Positions 37,585 through 46,729 of a stretch of 64,000 nt of DNA are shown piece by piece. The notes beneath the pieces were generated by a model. It had not been told where the DNA came from. It searched no databases and was given only the letters and a program-made list of their open reading frames with translations. This DNA is from Ensifer adhaerens (lineage in GTDB: Bacteria > Pseudomonadota > Alphaproteobacteria > Rhizobiales > Rhizobiaceae): assembly GCF_000697965.2 (NCBI RefSeq), contig NZ_CP015880.1, forward strand, positions 1,674,001-1,738,000. Reading direction: 5' to 3'. A program made the translations under genes and the position numbers. The stretch's first letter is position 1, and each line of letters begins with the position of its first letter.

Positions 37585-38634
37585 TTGAACACAGCAACGA
37601 TAGACAGATCTGGCGCTCTGCCGCTGGAGCAGAAGACAGCCCCGATGATCGACCCCTTCGGCCGGGCGATCACCTATCTGCGCGTGTCCGTTACCGACCG
37701 CTGCGATTTCCGCTGCACCTATTGCATGGCCGAGCACATGACCTTCCTGCCGAAGAAGGATCTGCTGACGCTCGAAGAATTGCAGCGTCTCTGTTCCGCC
37801 TTCATCGAGAAGGGTGTCCGCAAGCTCAGGCTCACCGGCGGCGAGCCGCTGGTGCGCAAGAACATCATGTTTCTGGTGCGCGAACTCGGTCGCGAGATCG
37901 AGGCCGGCCGGCTCGACGAGCTGACGCTGACGACCAACGGCTCGCAGCTTGCGAAATATGCCGCCGAGCTTGCAGACTGCGGCGTCAAGCGCATCAACGT
38001 CTCGCTCGACACGCTCGACCCGGCAAAGTTTCATCAGATCACCCGCTGGGGCGATCTCTCCAAGGTTCTGGAAGGCATCGACGCAGCCCAGGCCGCCGGC
38101 CTGAAGATCAAGATCAATGCCGTTGCGTTGAAAGGCTTCAACGACGCAGAGATTCCCGATCTCATGCGCTGGGCCCATGGCCGCGGCATGGACCTGACCT
38201 TGATCGAGACCATGCCGATGGGCGAGATCGAAGAAGACCGGACCGACCACTACATGCCGCTGTCGGAAATGCGCCGGCAACTGGAAGAGCAGTTCACCTT
38301 CTCGGAGATTCCCTATCGCACCGGCGGCCCTGCCCGTTACCTCGAGGTGGCGGAAACCGGCGGAAGGCTCGGCCTGATCACGCCGATGACGCATAATTTC
38401 TGCGAGAGCTGCAACCGCGTCCGTCTCACCTGCACCGGCACGCTCTATATGTGCCTCGGGCAGAACGACGCGGCCGACCTGCGCACAGCGCTGCGCGCTT
38501 CCGAAGACGATGCCTATCTCAGCCAGGTGATCGACGAGGCGATCGGCCGCAAGCCGAAGGGCCACGACTTCATCATCGACCGCGAGCACAACCGCCCGGC
38601 GGTTGCCCGCCACATGAGCGTCACCGGCGGCTGA
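37585..38634 (+). CDS. moaA: GTP 3',8-cyclase (molybdenum cofactor)
   Basis: A radical SAM enzyme that starts molybdopterin synthesis from GTP. The product is 349 residues. The SAM-binding cluster is Cys40, Cys44 and Cys47 (CDFRCTYC) and the second cluster is CxxC plus a Cys 14 residues on ([11 protein letters not shown], then MC). The glycine motif [11 protein letters not shown] and the conserved C-terminal Gly-Gly are present. I take TTG 37585 as the start because GGGAGAAAG lies upstream; ATG 37645 would also give a functional-looking protein. The mobA and mobB genes lie 4 kb downstream. Confidence 0.93.
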   Translation: MNTATIDRSGALPLEQKTAPMIDPFGRAITYLRVSVTDRCDFRCTYCMAEHMTFLPKKDLLTLEELQRLCSAFIEKGVRKLRLTGGEPLVRKNIMFLVRELGREIEAGRLDELTLTTNGSQLAKYAAELADCGVKRINVSLDTLDPAKFHQITRWGDLSKVLEGIDAAQAAGLKIKINAVALKGFNDAEIPDLMRWAHGRGMDLTLIETMPMGEIEEDRTDHYMPLSEMRRQLEEQFTFSEIPYRTGGPARYLEVAETGGRLGLITPMTHNFCESCNRVRLTCTGTLYMCLGQNDAADLRTALRASEDDAYLSQVIDEAIGRKPKGHDFIIDREHNRPAVARHMSVTGG

Positions 38635-38666
38635 TCTTTCATCAGGATACCAATTTGGAAGAACAA

Positions 38667-38873
38667 CCGGCAGGCGGCCCCTCAACCGCCTGCCGGCACC
38701 TTCTCCGCGCAGGTGGGGAGAAGGGAATGTGGGGCACATCTTCGTGTCCCCACGTATTCCGCGTGTAAGTGGATAGCGCCTGTATGGGCGCGCTTGACCG
38801 TCCGGCACGTTCCCTCGCCCCGCCTGCGGGGAGAGGTTTGGTCAGCGGGTGCCCAAGCCGCCCGCCCGGACAC
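38667..38873. repeat. Palindromic intergenic element, RIME-like
   Basis: The gap between moaA and the chemoreceptor gene holds at least four hairpins: CCGGCAGGCGG with CCGCCTGCCGG (38667-38696), CTTCTCC with GGGGAGAAG (about 38700-38727), GTGGGGCAC with GTGTCCCCAC (about 38730-38755), and CCTCGCCCCGC with GCGGGGAGAGG (about 38813-38836). The bits CGGCCCCTCA and CCTTCTCC are typical of the repeated mosaic elements in rhizobial intergenic DNA. The first hairpin may also end moaA transcription. Confidence 0.75.
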
Positions 38874-41417
38874 TCAAGCCGCGTAGCTTCGATGCCCCTG
38901 TCCGCGGGCGCCGATACCGTCCGTCCCGGTACGGAAGCGTTCGATCTTGTCGTTGAGCGCTTCCACCTGCCGGCGCAGGCCATGGATCTCGGCGGTGTTT
39001 TCCTCGACCATCGCGGCGTTCTGCTGGGTGATCATCTCGACCTGATGCACCGCCGAGTTCACCTCGTTGAGACCGGTGTACTGGTCGGCGGCCGAAGCCT
39101 CGATGTTGCTGACGAGGTCGTGGATCGTGCCTATGTGGCTGTTGATCACTGTCAGCGCGTCGCCGGTTTCCTGGACGAGAGCGACGCCGCTTCTCACCTG
39201 TGCCGAGCTTTCGGAAATCAGCCCCTTGATCTCGCGGGCAGCCCCGGCACAGCGCTGGGCGAGTTCGCGCACCTCCTGCGCCACCACCGCAAAGCCGCGG
39301 CCCGCCTCGCCTGCCCGCGCCGCCTCGACGCCGGCGTTGAGCGCAAGCAGGTTCGTTTGGAACGCGATCTCGTCGATGACGCCGATGATCGTGCTGATCT
39401 TCTCCGAGGAGCGGTTGATCTCGGCCATGGCATCGATCGCCTTGGCGACCACTTCGCCGGAATGCTTGGCGTAGGAGTTGGTTTCACCGACCGAAACCGT
39501 TGTCTTGCGGGCGCTTTCGGCCGTCGCGCGGACGATATCGGTCAATTGACGCAGGGCCCGCGAGCTTTCCTCGAGGGCTGCCGCCTGCTGCTCGGTCCGG
39601 CGCGCCAGATCGTCAGCCGACGCGGCGAGATTGCCGGTGCCGCCGGTGATCTCGCCGGTGACAACGCGCACGTCGGCAAGCGTCGCCCGCAGCGCCTCGA
39701 CCGCATTGTTGTAGGTGCGGGCCATGATCACGTAATCGGCGGGCAGATCCTCGGACATGCCCTCTTCGAGATCGCCATCGGCAAGTGCTGCGAGCACGTC
39801 GGAGAGCGCGTTCAGCGCCTGCATCTGCTCGGCCTCGATGCGGGCGCGCTCAGCAGCCCGGCGCGTTTCCTCTTCTGCAGAAAGCGCGCGCGCGGCCTCG
39901 GCCTCACGACCAAGCCGGACATTCTCGACCGCATTGTCGCGGAAGACGGCAACCGAGCGCACCATGTCGCCGATCTCGTCGCCGCGGTTGCGGCCTTCGA
40001 TGGCAACGTCGAGGTCACCATTGGCAAGCCGCGTCATCGTTTCGGTCACGCGCTTCAGCGGACCGCGCAGCGTCTCGACCAGCATCAGGCCACCGATGAT
40101 GGCGAGCAGCGTGCCGGCGATCATCGCCACGATCGAAACGTCGGCCGAACGCTGGCTGTCGACCTTGCCGGCCTCCTGGGCGCTGCTGACGAAGCTTTCG
40201 AGCGTCGTGCTGGCGGCTGCGACCATCGTCGCCGCTTCGCTCTTTGCCGTTTGCCAGCGGCCGCCGACGTCGATCAATGCAGCGGTGTCCTTGTCGATGT
40301 TGTCGAGCGACGGGCCGAGCTTACCCGGAAGGTCGCGAAGGGCAGCGTTCTTGCCGCCGAGTTCGCCGAGCTTGGCTGAGGTTTCGCGAACCGCCAGGAT
40401 GTCGGCCATGACCGGCTCGCGGCCGGCGGCATCGAGCTTGCGATGCAGTTCGCTGATGTGCAGCCGCGTGCTGTCGAGGCCCTTGAAGGTGTCGCCCATC
40501 AGCGCGATCAGGGTCTTCAGCTGCGAGATCTCGGCATCCATGCCGACGAAGCGCTTGGCGGCCGTGTCGGAATTCTTTGCGGCCTCCTTGGCAAAGTCCG
40601 CTTCGTATTTCGAGAACTTGCTGAGGATCGGCACCAGCGCGTTCTTCTTCGCCTCGTTGTCATCGCCGCCGGCAAGGGTCGCCTGCACCTTCGTTGCCTG
40701 ATCCTTCAGTTCGGCAATCGGCGCCTGCACCTTTTCCGAGGCGATCTTTTCCGCCTCTTCGATCTGCTTCATGAGATGCGGCAGAAGCTTGTTCGCCTGG
40801 TCGATCTTGGCGTCGGGGTTGACGGCCATGGTTACCGGCAGGCGGAATTTCTTGATGCGCTCCGCAAGGCCCTGATAGGCGGCGGCATCGAACAGCAACG
40901 CCTTGGCAAAAGCTTCCTTCTCACCCGATTCCTTGCGGATGATGTCGATCTGCTTGTAGGCGCCATTGCCCTGTTCGGTCATGTCGGCAAGCGCCTTGTC
41001 GAGTGACGCTGTTACCTGGTCGCGCTCGAGCTTGGTCGCCCAGAGCTTGTCCGTCTGGCTGCGCATGGCTTGACCAAGCGTAAGCACCGAAGCGATTTCC
41101 GCCTTGTCCTCGGCACGGGTCAACAGGCCGTCGAGCGTCTTCACGCCGCTTTCCTGTTCGTCGATCTGGGCCGACAGTGCCGTGCGCGTCTCCTCGCTCG
41201 GCGCATCAGCAAAAGCCTGCAGCGCGCCGCGCAGCGCCTGGAAATCCGAGAGATTGTTGATGGTTTCCCGCGTCACGGTCATATGGCCGTTGAGCGTGCG
41301 GGCAGTGAAGAAGCCGATGAGACCAATGCCGGCGATAAGCGCCACGAGCGGAACCACGAAAAGCAGCACCTTGGTGACGATACGCAGCCGTTGCAGCAAG
41401 CGATCGATGAAAGACAT
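38874..41417 (-). CDS. Methyl-accepting chemotaxis protein
   Basis: An 847-residue chemoreceptor. TM1 is [20 protein letters not shown] (about residues 18-37); a long periplasmic helical sensor region of about 360 residues follows; TM2 is [20 protein letters not shown]; then HAMP-like segments ([20 protein letters not shown] and again [20 protein letters not shown]) and the signalling hairpin with tip [20 protein letters not shown]. It should report a periplasmic ligand to CheA/CheW. No NWETF-type receptor-modifying tail is present (it ends HRSYAA). AGGGGTG precedes the start at 41417; the frame continues 35 codons upstream. Confidence 0.95.
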   Translation of the reverse strand: MSFIDRLLQRLRIVTKVLLFVVPLVALIAGIGLIGFFTARTLNGHMTVTRETINNLSDFQALRGALQAFADAPSEETRTALSAQIDEQESGVKTLDGLLTRAEDKAEIASVLTLGQAMRSQTDKLWATKLERDQVTASLDKALADMTEQGNGAYKQIDIIRKESGEKEAFAKALLFDAAAYQGLAERIKKFRLPVTMAVNPDAKIDQANKLLPHLMKQIEEAEKIASEKVQAPIAELKDQATKVQATLAGGDDNEAKKNALVPILSKFSKYEADFAKEAAKNSDTAAKRFVGMDAEISQLKTLIALMGDTFKGLDSTRLHISELHRKLDAAGREPVMADILAVRETSAKLGELGGKNAALRDLPGKLGPSLDNIDKDTAALIDVGGRWQTAKSEAATMVAAASTTLESFVSSAQEAGKVDSQRSADVSIVAMIAGTLLAIIGGLMLVETLRGPLKRVTETMTRLANGDLDVAIEGRNRGDEIGDMVRSVAVFRDNAVENVRLGREAEAARALSAEEETRRAAERARIEAEQMQALNALSDVLAALADGDLEEGMSEDLPADYVIMARTYNNAVEALRATLADVRVVTGEITGGTGNLAASADDLARRTEQQAAALEESSRALRQLTDIVRATAESARKTTVSVGETNSYAKHSGEVVAKAIDAMAEINRSSEKISTIIGVIDEIAFQTNLLALNAGVEAARAGEAGRGFAVVAQEVRELAQRCAGAAREIKGLISESSAQVRSGVALVQETGDALTVINSHIGTIHDLVSNIEASAADQYTGLNEVNSAVHQVEMITQQNAAMVEENTAEIHGLRRQVEALNDKIERFRTGTDGIGARGQGHRSYAA

Positions 41418-41871
41418 TGCGCACCCCTGATTATTCTTATGGGAAGCAGGCCCGCGCGGCGGTTTTTCTTGGTGGAAACACCGATGGGCCATCGGCCGGA
41501 GGCTCTCCCAAGCCTCAAGCAAACGTCCCTGGAATGGCCACCCTGCAAGGTTTATTGCGGCGCCACCCCGCCGATCGCGTCATGCGAATGGATGCGGAAT
41601 TGCCGCGACGATAGGCAGCGAAACTTAAGATTCCGCGAATAAGCTTATGTTCGAGCACACCGGCTTTACCGGCATGCGACAGTCTTTCCGGCAATGGTTC
41701 TCCCTCGAAGGCAATCCTTCTACTTGTCGGACAAGAAAAGTCGGAGCGGCATGCGATCCCGTTTGCACAACCCGGCAGCCAATGCTTAAACATTAGGCGA
41801 TCCATTCACGGATTCGCCTCCCCATCCGCCGGCAGCGCAGGCCGCTTGCCCGGCGTCGCAGGACAGCCAGC
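41418..41871. other. Intergenic region between the chemoreceptor and EamA genes
   Basis: About 450 bases carry the divergent promoters of the two genes. I see no hairpin with a T run, no convincing reading frame and no RNA gene. Confidence 0.35.
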
Positions 41872-42780
41872 ATGCAAGCCTTCACCAATTTCCGCGGCAT
41901 TCTTTTCATGTGCCTGGCGATGGTCACGTTCTCGTGCAACGACGCGCTCGTCAAATCCGTCACCGGCGCAATGAATGTGGGGCAGATCATCTTCGTGCGC
42001 GGTTTGCTGACGACGCTGATGGTCGTGCTCGCGGCCTGGCATTTTCGCGCCTTCCGGCCGATCGGAACGCTGATGCGGCCGGTGATCCTCTTGCGCATCG
42101 CCATGGAGGCGCTGGCCTCGGTCACCTATATCTCGGCCCTCGGCCAGATCCCGCTCGCCAACGCCTCGGCAATCATGCAGGCGCTTCCCCTGGCCGTCAC
42201 GCTCGGCGCCGCGCTCTTCCTCGGCGAACCGGTCGGCTGGCGCCGCTGGACCGCGATCATCGCCGGCTTCATCGGCGTGCTGATCGTGCTCCGGCCGGGC
42301 CCCGAGGGCTTCACGCCGGCGGCGCTGACCGTGGTTGGGTGCGTCTTCGTCACCGCCACCCGCGACCTCTGTACCCGCCGCATCGGCCACGACGTGCCGG
42401 CGCTCTACATCACCGTATCGACTTCGCTCGTCACCACCCTCGTCGGCGCCTTGCTCATCCAGCCGATGGGCGGCTGGCAGCCGATGTCGACGACGACCAT
42501 CAGCCATATCGCTGCGGCAAGCGTTCTGCTGATGCTCGGCTACCAGACGATCGTGCTGGCGATGCGGGCCGGCGACATTTCGGTGATCGCCCCCTTCCGC
42601 TACACCAGCCTGATCTGGTCGATTGCGATCGGCATCTTCTTCTTTGCCGAGGTGCCGGATCACTGGATGCTGGTCGGCGTCGCGATCATCATCGGTTCGG
42701 GTCTCTACACCTTCTATCGCGAGACGCTGCGCGGTCGCAAAGCCGTCGCCCAGCGCTCGCTGACCGGCCCACTGGAATAG
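41872..42780 (+). CDS. EamA/DMT-family transporter
   Basis: A 302-residue inner-membrane permease of the drug/metabolite transporter superfamily, with about ten transmembrane helices and two EamA repeats. Family features are MVTFSCNDALVKSVTG, IPLANASAIMQALPLAVTLGAALFLGEPVGWRRW and its partner VIAPFRYTSLIWSIAIGIFFFAEVPD. It would export or import a small metabolite; the substrate is unknown. AGGACAG precedes the start. mobA begins 9 bases after its stop, so the three genes are probably one transcript. Confidence 0.9.
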   Translation: MQAFTNFRGILFMCLAMVTFSCNDALVKSVTGAMNVGQIIFVRGLLTTLMVVLAAWHFRAFRPIGTLMRPVILLRIAMEALASVTYISALGQIPLANASAIMQALPLAVTLGAALFLGEPVGWRRWTAIIAGFIGVLIVLRPGPEGFTPAALTVVGCVFVTATRDLCTRRIGHDVPALYITVSTSLVTTLVGALLIQPMGGWQPMSTTTISHIAAASVLLMLGYQTIVLAMRAGDISVIAPFRYTSLIWSIAIGIFFFAEVPDHWMLVGVAIIIGSGLYTFYRETLRGRKAVAQRSLTGPLE

Positions 42781-42789
42781 GAGCCGACA

Positions 42790-43455
42790 ATGCCCGGAAG
42801 CCGTCCCTCGCCCCTGATCAGCGCACCCCTGCCCGCCGTCGTGCTTGGCGGCGGATTGTCGCGCCGTATGGGCAGCCCGAAGTTCGGCCTTCAGCTGGGC
42901 GGCCAGACGATGTTGACGCGCATCGTCGTCCGGCTCCGGCCTCAGGTGACGAGCGTCGCCGTCAACCTCAACGTCGATCCGGCCGGCGCCATCGACAGAG
43001 GCGTGCTCGTCATCGCCGACACAGTCCCCGGTTTTCTCGGCCCGCTTGCCGGCGTGCTGACAGCCATGCGCCATGTCGCGGCGACCAATCCGGCAGCAAG
43101 CCACGTCGTCGTTGTTCCGACCGATACGCCGTTCTTTCCGGATGATCTCGTCACCCGAATGATTGCCGGCCTGACAGAGCACCAGCAGATTGCCGTTGCG
43201 GCATCCAACGGGCAGATGCATCCGTTGTTCGGGCTCTGGCCGGTCGCCCTTGCGGACGAGCTTGAGACCTTTCTGACAAGTGACCCGAAGCGCCGCGTCC
43301 GCGCCTTCATCGAACGCCACCCTTCGGTAACGGTCGATTTTCCGCTTATCGCGACGGCAGAAGGCGCATTCGATACGTTCTTCAACGTCAACACGCCCGA
43401 GGATCTGACCGACGCGGAGCAATGGTTGCGTTTCTTCGAGGATGACAAAACATGA
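42790..43455 (+). CDS. mobA: Molybdenum cofactor guanylyltransferase
   Basis: A 221-residue enzyme that joins GMP to molybdenum cofactor to give the bis-MGD form used by DMSO-reductase-family enzymes. The nucleotide-binding N terminus is VVLGGGLSRRMGSPKFGLQLGG-like (GGGLSRRMGSPK), followed by VVVPTDTPFFPDDL with the metal-binding Asp, and HPLFGLWPVALADELETFL. It overlaps mobB by four bases (ATGA), indicating coupled translation. Confidence 0.94.
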   Translation: MPGSRPSPLISAPLPAVVLGGGLSRRMGSPKFGLQLGGQTMLTRIVVRLRPQVTSVAVNLNVDPAGAIDRGVLVIADTVPGFLGPLAGVLTAMRHVAATNPAASHVVVVPTDTPFFPDDLVTRMIAGLTEHQQIAVAASNGQMHPLFGLWPVALADELETFLTSDPKRRVRAFIERHPSVTVDFPLIATAEGAFDTFFNVNTPEDLTDAEQWLRFFEDDKT

Positions 43456-43973
43456 GCGCCATGAAGATCTTCGGCATCGCCGGCTGGAAGAATTCGGGCA
43501 AGACCGGCCTGATGGTACGGCTCGTCACCGAGCTAACGCGGCGCGGCTACATCGTCTCCACCGTCAAGCACGCCCACCACGACTTCGATATCGACAAGGT
43601 CGGGGCCGACAGCTACCGTCACCGCGAGGCCGGCGCCCATGAGGTGACGATCGTCTCCGGCACGCGATTTGCCATCATGCACGAATTGCGCGGCGCCCCG
43701 GAGCCAAGCTTCAAGGAGATCCTGGCGCGGCTCGCGCCTTGCGATCTCGTCCTCATCGAAGGCTACAAGCGCGAACCGATCCCGAAGGTCGAGGCTCGTC
43801 GTCTGGAGTCAGCGAACCGCGAGCCGCTGGCGCCCACCGACCCCCACATCTGCGCAATCGCTGCCGATCATCCGGTAGAAGGCTCCGATCTGCCAGTGTT
43901 CGAGCTCGACGACACGGCGGCAATTGCCGATTTCGTCGAGAAGGTCACAGGGCTACAGCGCAAAGGCGTCTGA
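43452..43973 (+). CDS. mobB: Molybdopterin-guanine dinucleotide biosynthesis protein B
   Basis: A 173-residue GTP-binding protein that assists MobA. The P loop is GWKNSGKTGLMVRL, with STVKHAHHDFDIDKVGADSYRHREAGA and VLIEGYKREPIPKVE as the family's other conserved parts. The start at 43452 overlaps the mobA stop; an in-frame ATG at 43461 is also possible. The gene is convergent with the Sel1 repeat gene. Confidence 0.94.
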   Translation: MSAMKIFGIAGWKNSGKTGLMVRLVTELTRRGYIVSTVKHAHHDFDIDKVGADSYRHREAGAHEVTIVSGTRFAIMHELRGAPEPSFKEILARLAPCDLVLIEGYKREPIPKVEARRLESANREPLAPTDPHICAIAADHPVEGSDLPVFELDDTAAIADFVEKVTGLQRKGV

Positions 43974-43995
43974 AATGCGCGAAGGCGCTGCAGGC

Positions 43996-45594
43996 TCAAC
44001 GCTGTGAGGCACGGCGATACTCTTCAGGCAGCTTCGCCAGCAACTCCTGCGCTTTCTGCATCCCTTGCGCGGCCGCCTTGGCATACCACTCGGCCGCGGC
44101 TGAAAGATCCTGCTCCACCCCATCGCCTCTCGCATAGGCGATACCGAGAAAGAATTGGGCGTCCGCATTTCCTTGCTCCGCCGCCTTGCGGAACCACCTG
44201 ACGGCAGCCGGAGCGTCAATCTCCACGCCGATGCCATTGAGATAGGCGATGGCGAGATTGAACTGCGCCAAGGCATAACCCTGGTCAGCCGAAAGCTTGT
44301 AGAGCCGCGCCGCCTCCTTCGCGTTCTTCTCGATACCTTGGCCATTCGCATACATGACCGCCAGGTTGAATTGCCCTTTGGGATCTCCGCGATCGGCAAG
44401 CATCAGGAACCAGCGGTGCGCCTCGGCGTAGTTTTCATCGACGCCGGCACCCGTCAGGTACATGGCGCCGACATTCATCTGCGCTTGCGGGTTTCCCTGT
44501 TCTGCCGCCTTCAGGAACAGCTCGAATGCCTGAGCCTCGTCCTTCTCGACACCGCGACCCAGCATGTAGAAGATTGCCAGATCCACCTGCGCCGAGACCA
44601 TGCCCCGGTCCGCCGCCATCCGGCACCACTTCACCGCCTCCCGATCGTCGCGCCCGACGCCGAAGGCGCGCACGTAGATCGTGCAGAGGAGATTTTGTGC
44701 CTGCCCGTTTCCGGCATTCGCAGCAAGCCGCAGCCAGCGATCACCCTCCTTGGTATCGACCCGCCCCGCCTCGCTGTTGAAATAGAGCCTGCCGGCATTC
44801 ACCTGCCCTTCGATGTTTCCCTGCTCGGCTGCTCGCACATACCAGTTGAGCGCCTCGGGAACGCTGCGTTCGACACCGGTGCCTCTCTCATACATAACGC
44901 CGAGATTGTACTGGGCGCGGGGTTCCCCGCCGATCGCGGCGCGCGACTCCCAGCGATAGGCCTCCGCGTCATTCCTCAGCGTACCGTTGCCCCGCAAATA
45001 GGCGACGGCAAGATTGTGCATGGCCGCAACCAGCCCCTGGTCCGCAGCCTTCCGATACCATTCGAAGGCCGCGGCCGGATCGCGCGTCGTTCCGCGCCCC
45101 TCCTGAAACATGTAGCCGAAATTGTATTGGGCCGCGGCATAGCCCTGCTCCGCTGCCAGCCGGTAGTAGGCAACGGCCTGCGCGTCATCCTTGGCGACAC
45201 CCAATCCCTGTTCGTAGTGAACGCCGATATTGTACTGGGCGGCCGGCGTCTTCTGATCGGCTGAAAGCCGAAACCAGCGAAGCGCCTCGACATAGTTCTG
45301 CTTCACACCTTCGGCACCGTTGAAGTAGATCGAGCCGAGCAGGAACTGGGCTTTCGCGTTGCCCTTCGCTGCAGCCCTCCCGTACCAGCCGATGGCTTTC
45401 ATGACATCGTGGGCAACACCTTCGCCGGTCTGGTAGCGCATGCCGAGATCGACCTCGGCCTCAACGTCACCGGCCTCGGCGCGCTCCAGCACCTGCTCGA
45501 ATGGTGGCAGAGCCGTGCCTGCGCCATAGGCACGCGTAGGCAAGGAAGCCTCCACGAGCAGTGCGATAACGAGCCCGAAGACGACACGTTTCAT
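43996..45594 (-). CDS. Exported Sel1-repeat protein
   Basis: A 532-residue protein with a signal peptide (KRVVFGLVIALLVEASLPTRAYG) and 13 Sel1-type repeats of 36 residues each, running nearly the whole length, such as NLGVMYERGTGVERSVPEAL and NLAVMYANGQGIEKNAKEAA. Sel1 arrays form a solenoid used for protein binding. It should be periplasmic or outer-membrane associated. Rhizobial Sel1 proteins include regulators of exopolysaccharide (the ExoR type), but this one is larger and I cannot assign it. GGAGGGG precedes the start at 45594; the longer frame has no support. Confidence 0.88.
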   Translation of the reverse strand: MKRVVFGLVIALLVEASLPTRAYGAGTALPPFEQVLERAEAGDVEAEVDLGMRYQTGEGVAHDVMKAIGWYGRAAAKGNAKAQFLLGSIYFNGAEGVKQNYVEALRWFRLSADQKTPAAQYNIGVHYEQGLGVAKDDAQAVAYYRLAAEQGYAAAQYNFGYMFQEGRGTTRDPAAAFEWYRKAADQGLVAAMHNLAVAYLRGNGTLRNDAEAYRWESRAAIGGEPRAQYNLGVMYERGTGVERSVPEALNWYVRAAEQGNIEGQVNAGRLYFNSEAGRVDTKEGDRWLRLAANAGNGQAQNLLCTIYVRAFGVGRDDREAVKWCRMAADRGMVSAQVDLAIFYMLGRGVEKDEAQAFELFLKAAEQGNPQAQMNVGAMYLTGAGVDENYAEAHRWFLMLADRGDPKGQFNLAVMYANGQGIEKNAKEAARLYKLSADQGYALAQFNLAIAYLNGIGVEIDAPAAVRWFRKAAEQGNADAQFFLGIAYARGDGVEQDLSAAAEWYAKAAAQGMQKAQELLAKLPEEYRRASQR

Positions 45595-45817
45595 CCCACC
45601 CCTCCAGAACCAGTCGCATAGGGAGAGAAGCCTAGGGGGAGGAACCGGCAACGGAAAACGGATTTCGACGGGCCGCTACTTTGCGTCGAGCAGCGGCCTC
45701 GTGGCCGACGAGACATGAACCGCCGCGGAGGGCGCGCCGCATTCACGGCCCACACTTGCGGCTTACGCCAACGGCCTCGGCGTGCGGATATTTTCCGGTA
45801 TCAGCCGTTGCTGGCGG

Positions 45818-46561
45818 TCAGTTCGTCGCGCCGACGGTCATTTCGTCCGGAGTGTCGTTCAGTCGCACGAAGCTGTAGCCCTTCGCCTTGAGGTCGAGGA
45901 TGCCGCGGGCAACGCCGGCGCCGGCGGAATGGGTCGGTTGGTTGATATGGGCGATGATGACGTCGCCGTCCTTGGCGGCGCGAATGCGCTTCTCCGCCAT
46001 CGCCGCACCCAGCAGCGAGCCACCATCACCGTTCACCGAGTAGCCGGCGATGCGGTAGCCCATGGCGCGGATCTGGCTCATCGACGAATGGGTGTATTTG
46101 GCCGTCGCGCCGCGAAACCACTTCGGCGCCGGCAGGCCATGCGCCTTGATTGCGACAGCACCGCCATCGACTTCGGCGGCGACTGCCGCCTCGGAGCCGG
46201 CTGCCGCGATGCCATAGACGGAAATCTTCACGTCGATCGGCGGCACGTGCATGGCGCCGTGGTCCTCGATCTCGAATAGATCCGGATGCGCCTTCATCAC
46301 CTCGACGACGAGGCCGTTGCGCTTCAGCCAGCGCGCGGTGACGAAGATCGTGGCGGGGATGCGGTTTTCGATCAGTGTGCCGAGGATGCGCATGTCGGTG
46401 GCGCCGCTGCAGGCGTCAAGCGTCAGCGCCACCCGCGGCGCTCCGCCCTTTCCCTCGGGATTGGCGGGCAGACGCAGATCCGGCTCGACGAGCCCGGGCG
46501 CGGCGATGGCCGAATGGGCGAGCGTGGTGGCGGCAACAAGCGCGAGAACGAAGGCTTTCAT
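45818..46561 (-). CDS. Polysaccharide deacetylase-like protein
   Basis: A 247-residue exported protein of the NodB/polysaccharide-deacetylase fold. It has a signal peptide (KAFVLALVAATTLAHSAIA), VALTLDACSGATD with the catalytic Asp, and later DHGAMHVPP and GDVIIAHINQPTH. The usual Asp-Asp pair is replaced by Asp-Ala, and only some metal-ligand His positions are clear, so the reaction is uncertain. The gene stands alone, separated from the OmpA-family gene by a terminator. Confidence 0.82.
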   Translation of the reverse strand: MKAFVLALVAATTLAHSAIAAPGLVEPDLRLPANPEGKGGAPRVALTLDACSGATDMRILGTLIENRIPATIFVTARWLKRNGLVVEVMKAHPDLFEIEDHGAMHVPPIDVKISVYGIAAAGSEAAVAAEVDGGAVAIKAHGLPAPKWFRGATAKYTHSSMSQIRAMGYRIAGYSVNGDGGSLLGAAMAEKRIRAAKDGDVIIAHINQPTHSAGAGVARGILDLKAKGYSFVRLNDTPDEMTVGATN

Positions 46562-46606
46562 GGCAATCCGAGGAAGAAAAATCTGGGAAGGAATGTCAAA
46601 CGACAG

Positions 46607-46632
46607 AAACCCGCCTTTTGCGAGGCGGGTTT
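46607..46632 (-). terminator. Terminator downstream of the OmpA-family gene
   Basis: AAACCCGCCT and AGGCGGGTTT form a perfect 10-bp stem with a 6-base loop, about 100 bases after the OmpA-family stop codon. Confidence 0.75.
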
Positions 46633-46729
46633 CCTGCTCTTATCCGGGCAGTCCTGCCCGAAGCTTGATCCGCGCAGCGCCAATCATTTTGGCGCTGCGC
46701 GCGCCTTGTTAGCGCTGCGCGAAGCCCTG

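Noticed and set aside
41806..43422. Minus-strand frame of 538 residues opposite the EamA and mobA genes
   Set aside because: Composition is Arg/His/Gly-rich shadow of the confirmed plus-strand genes.
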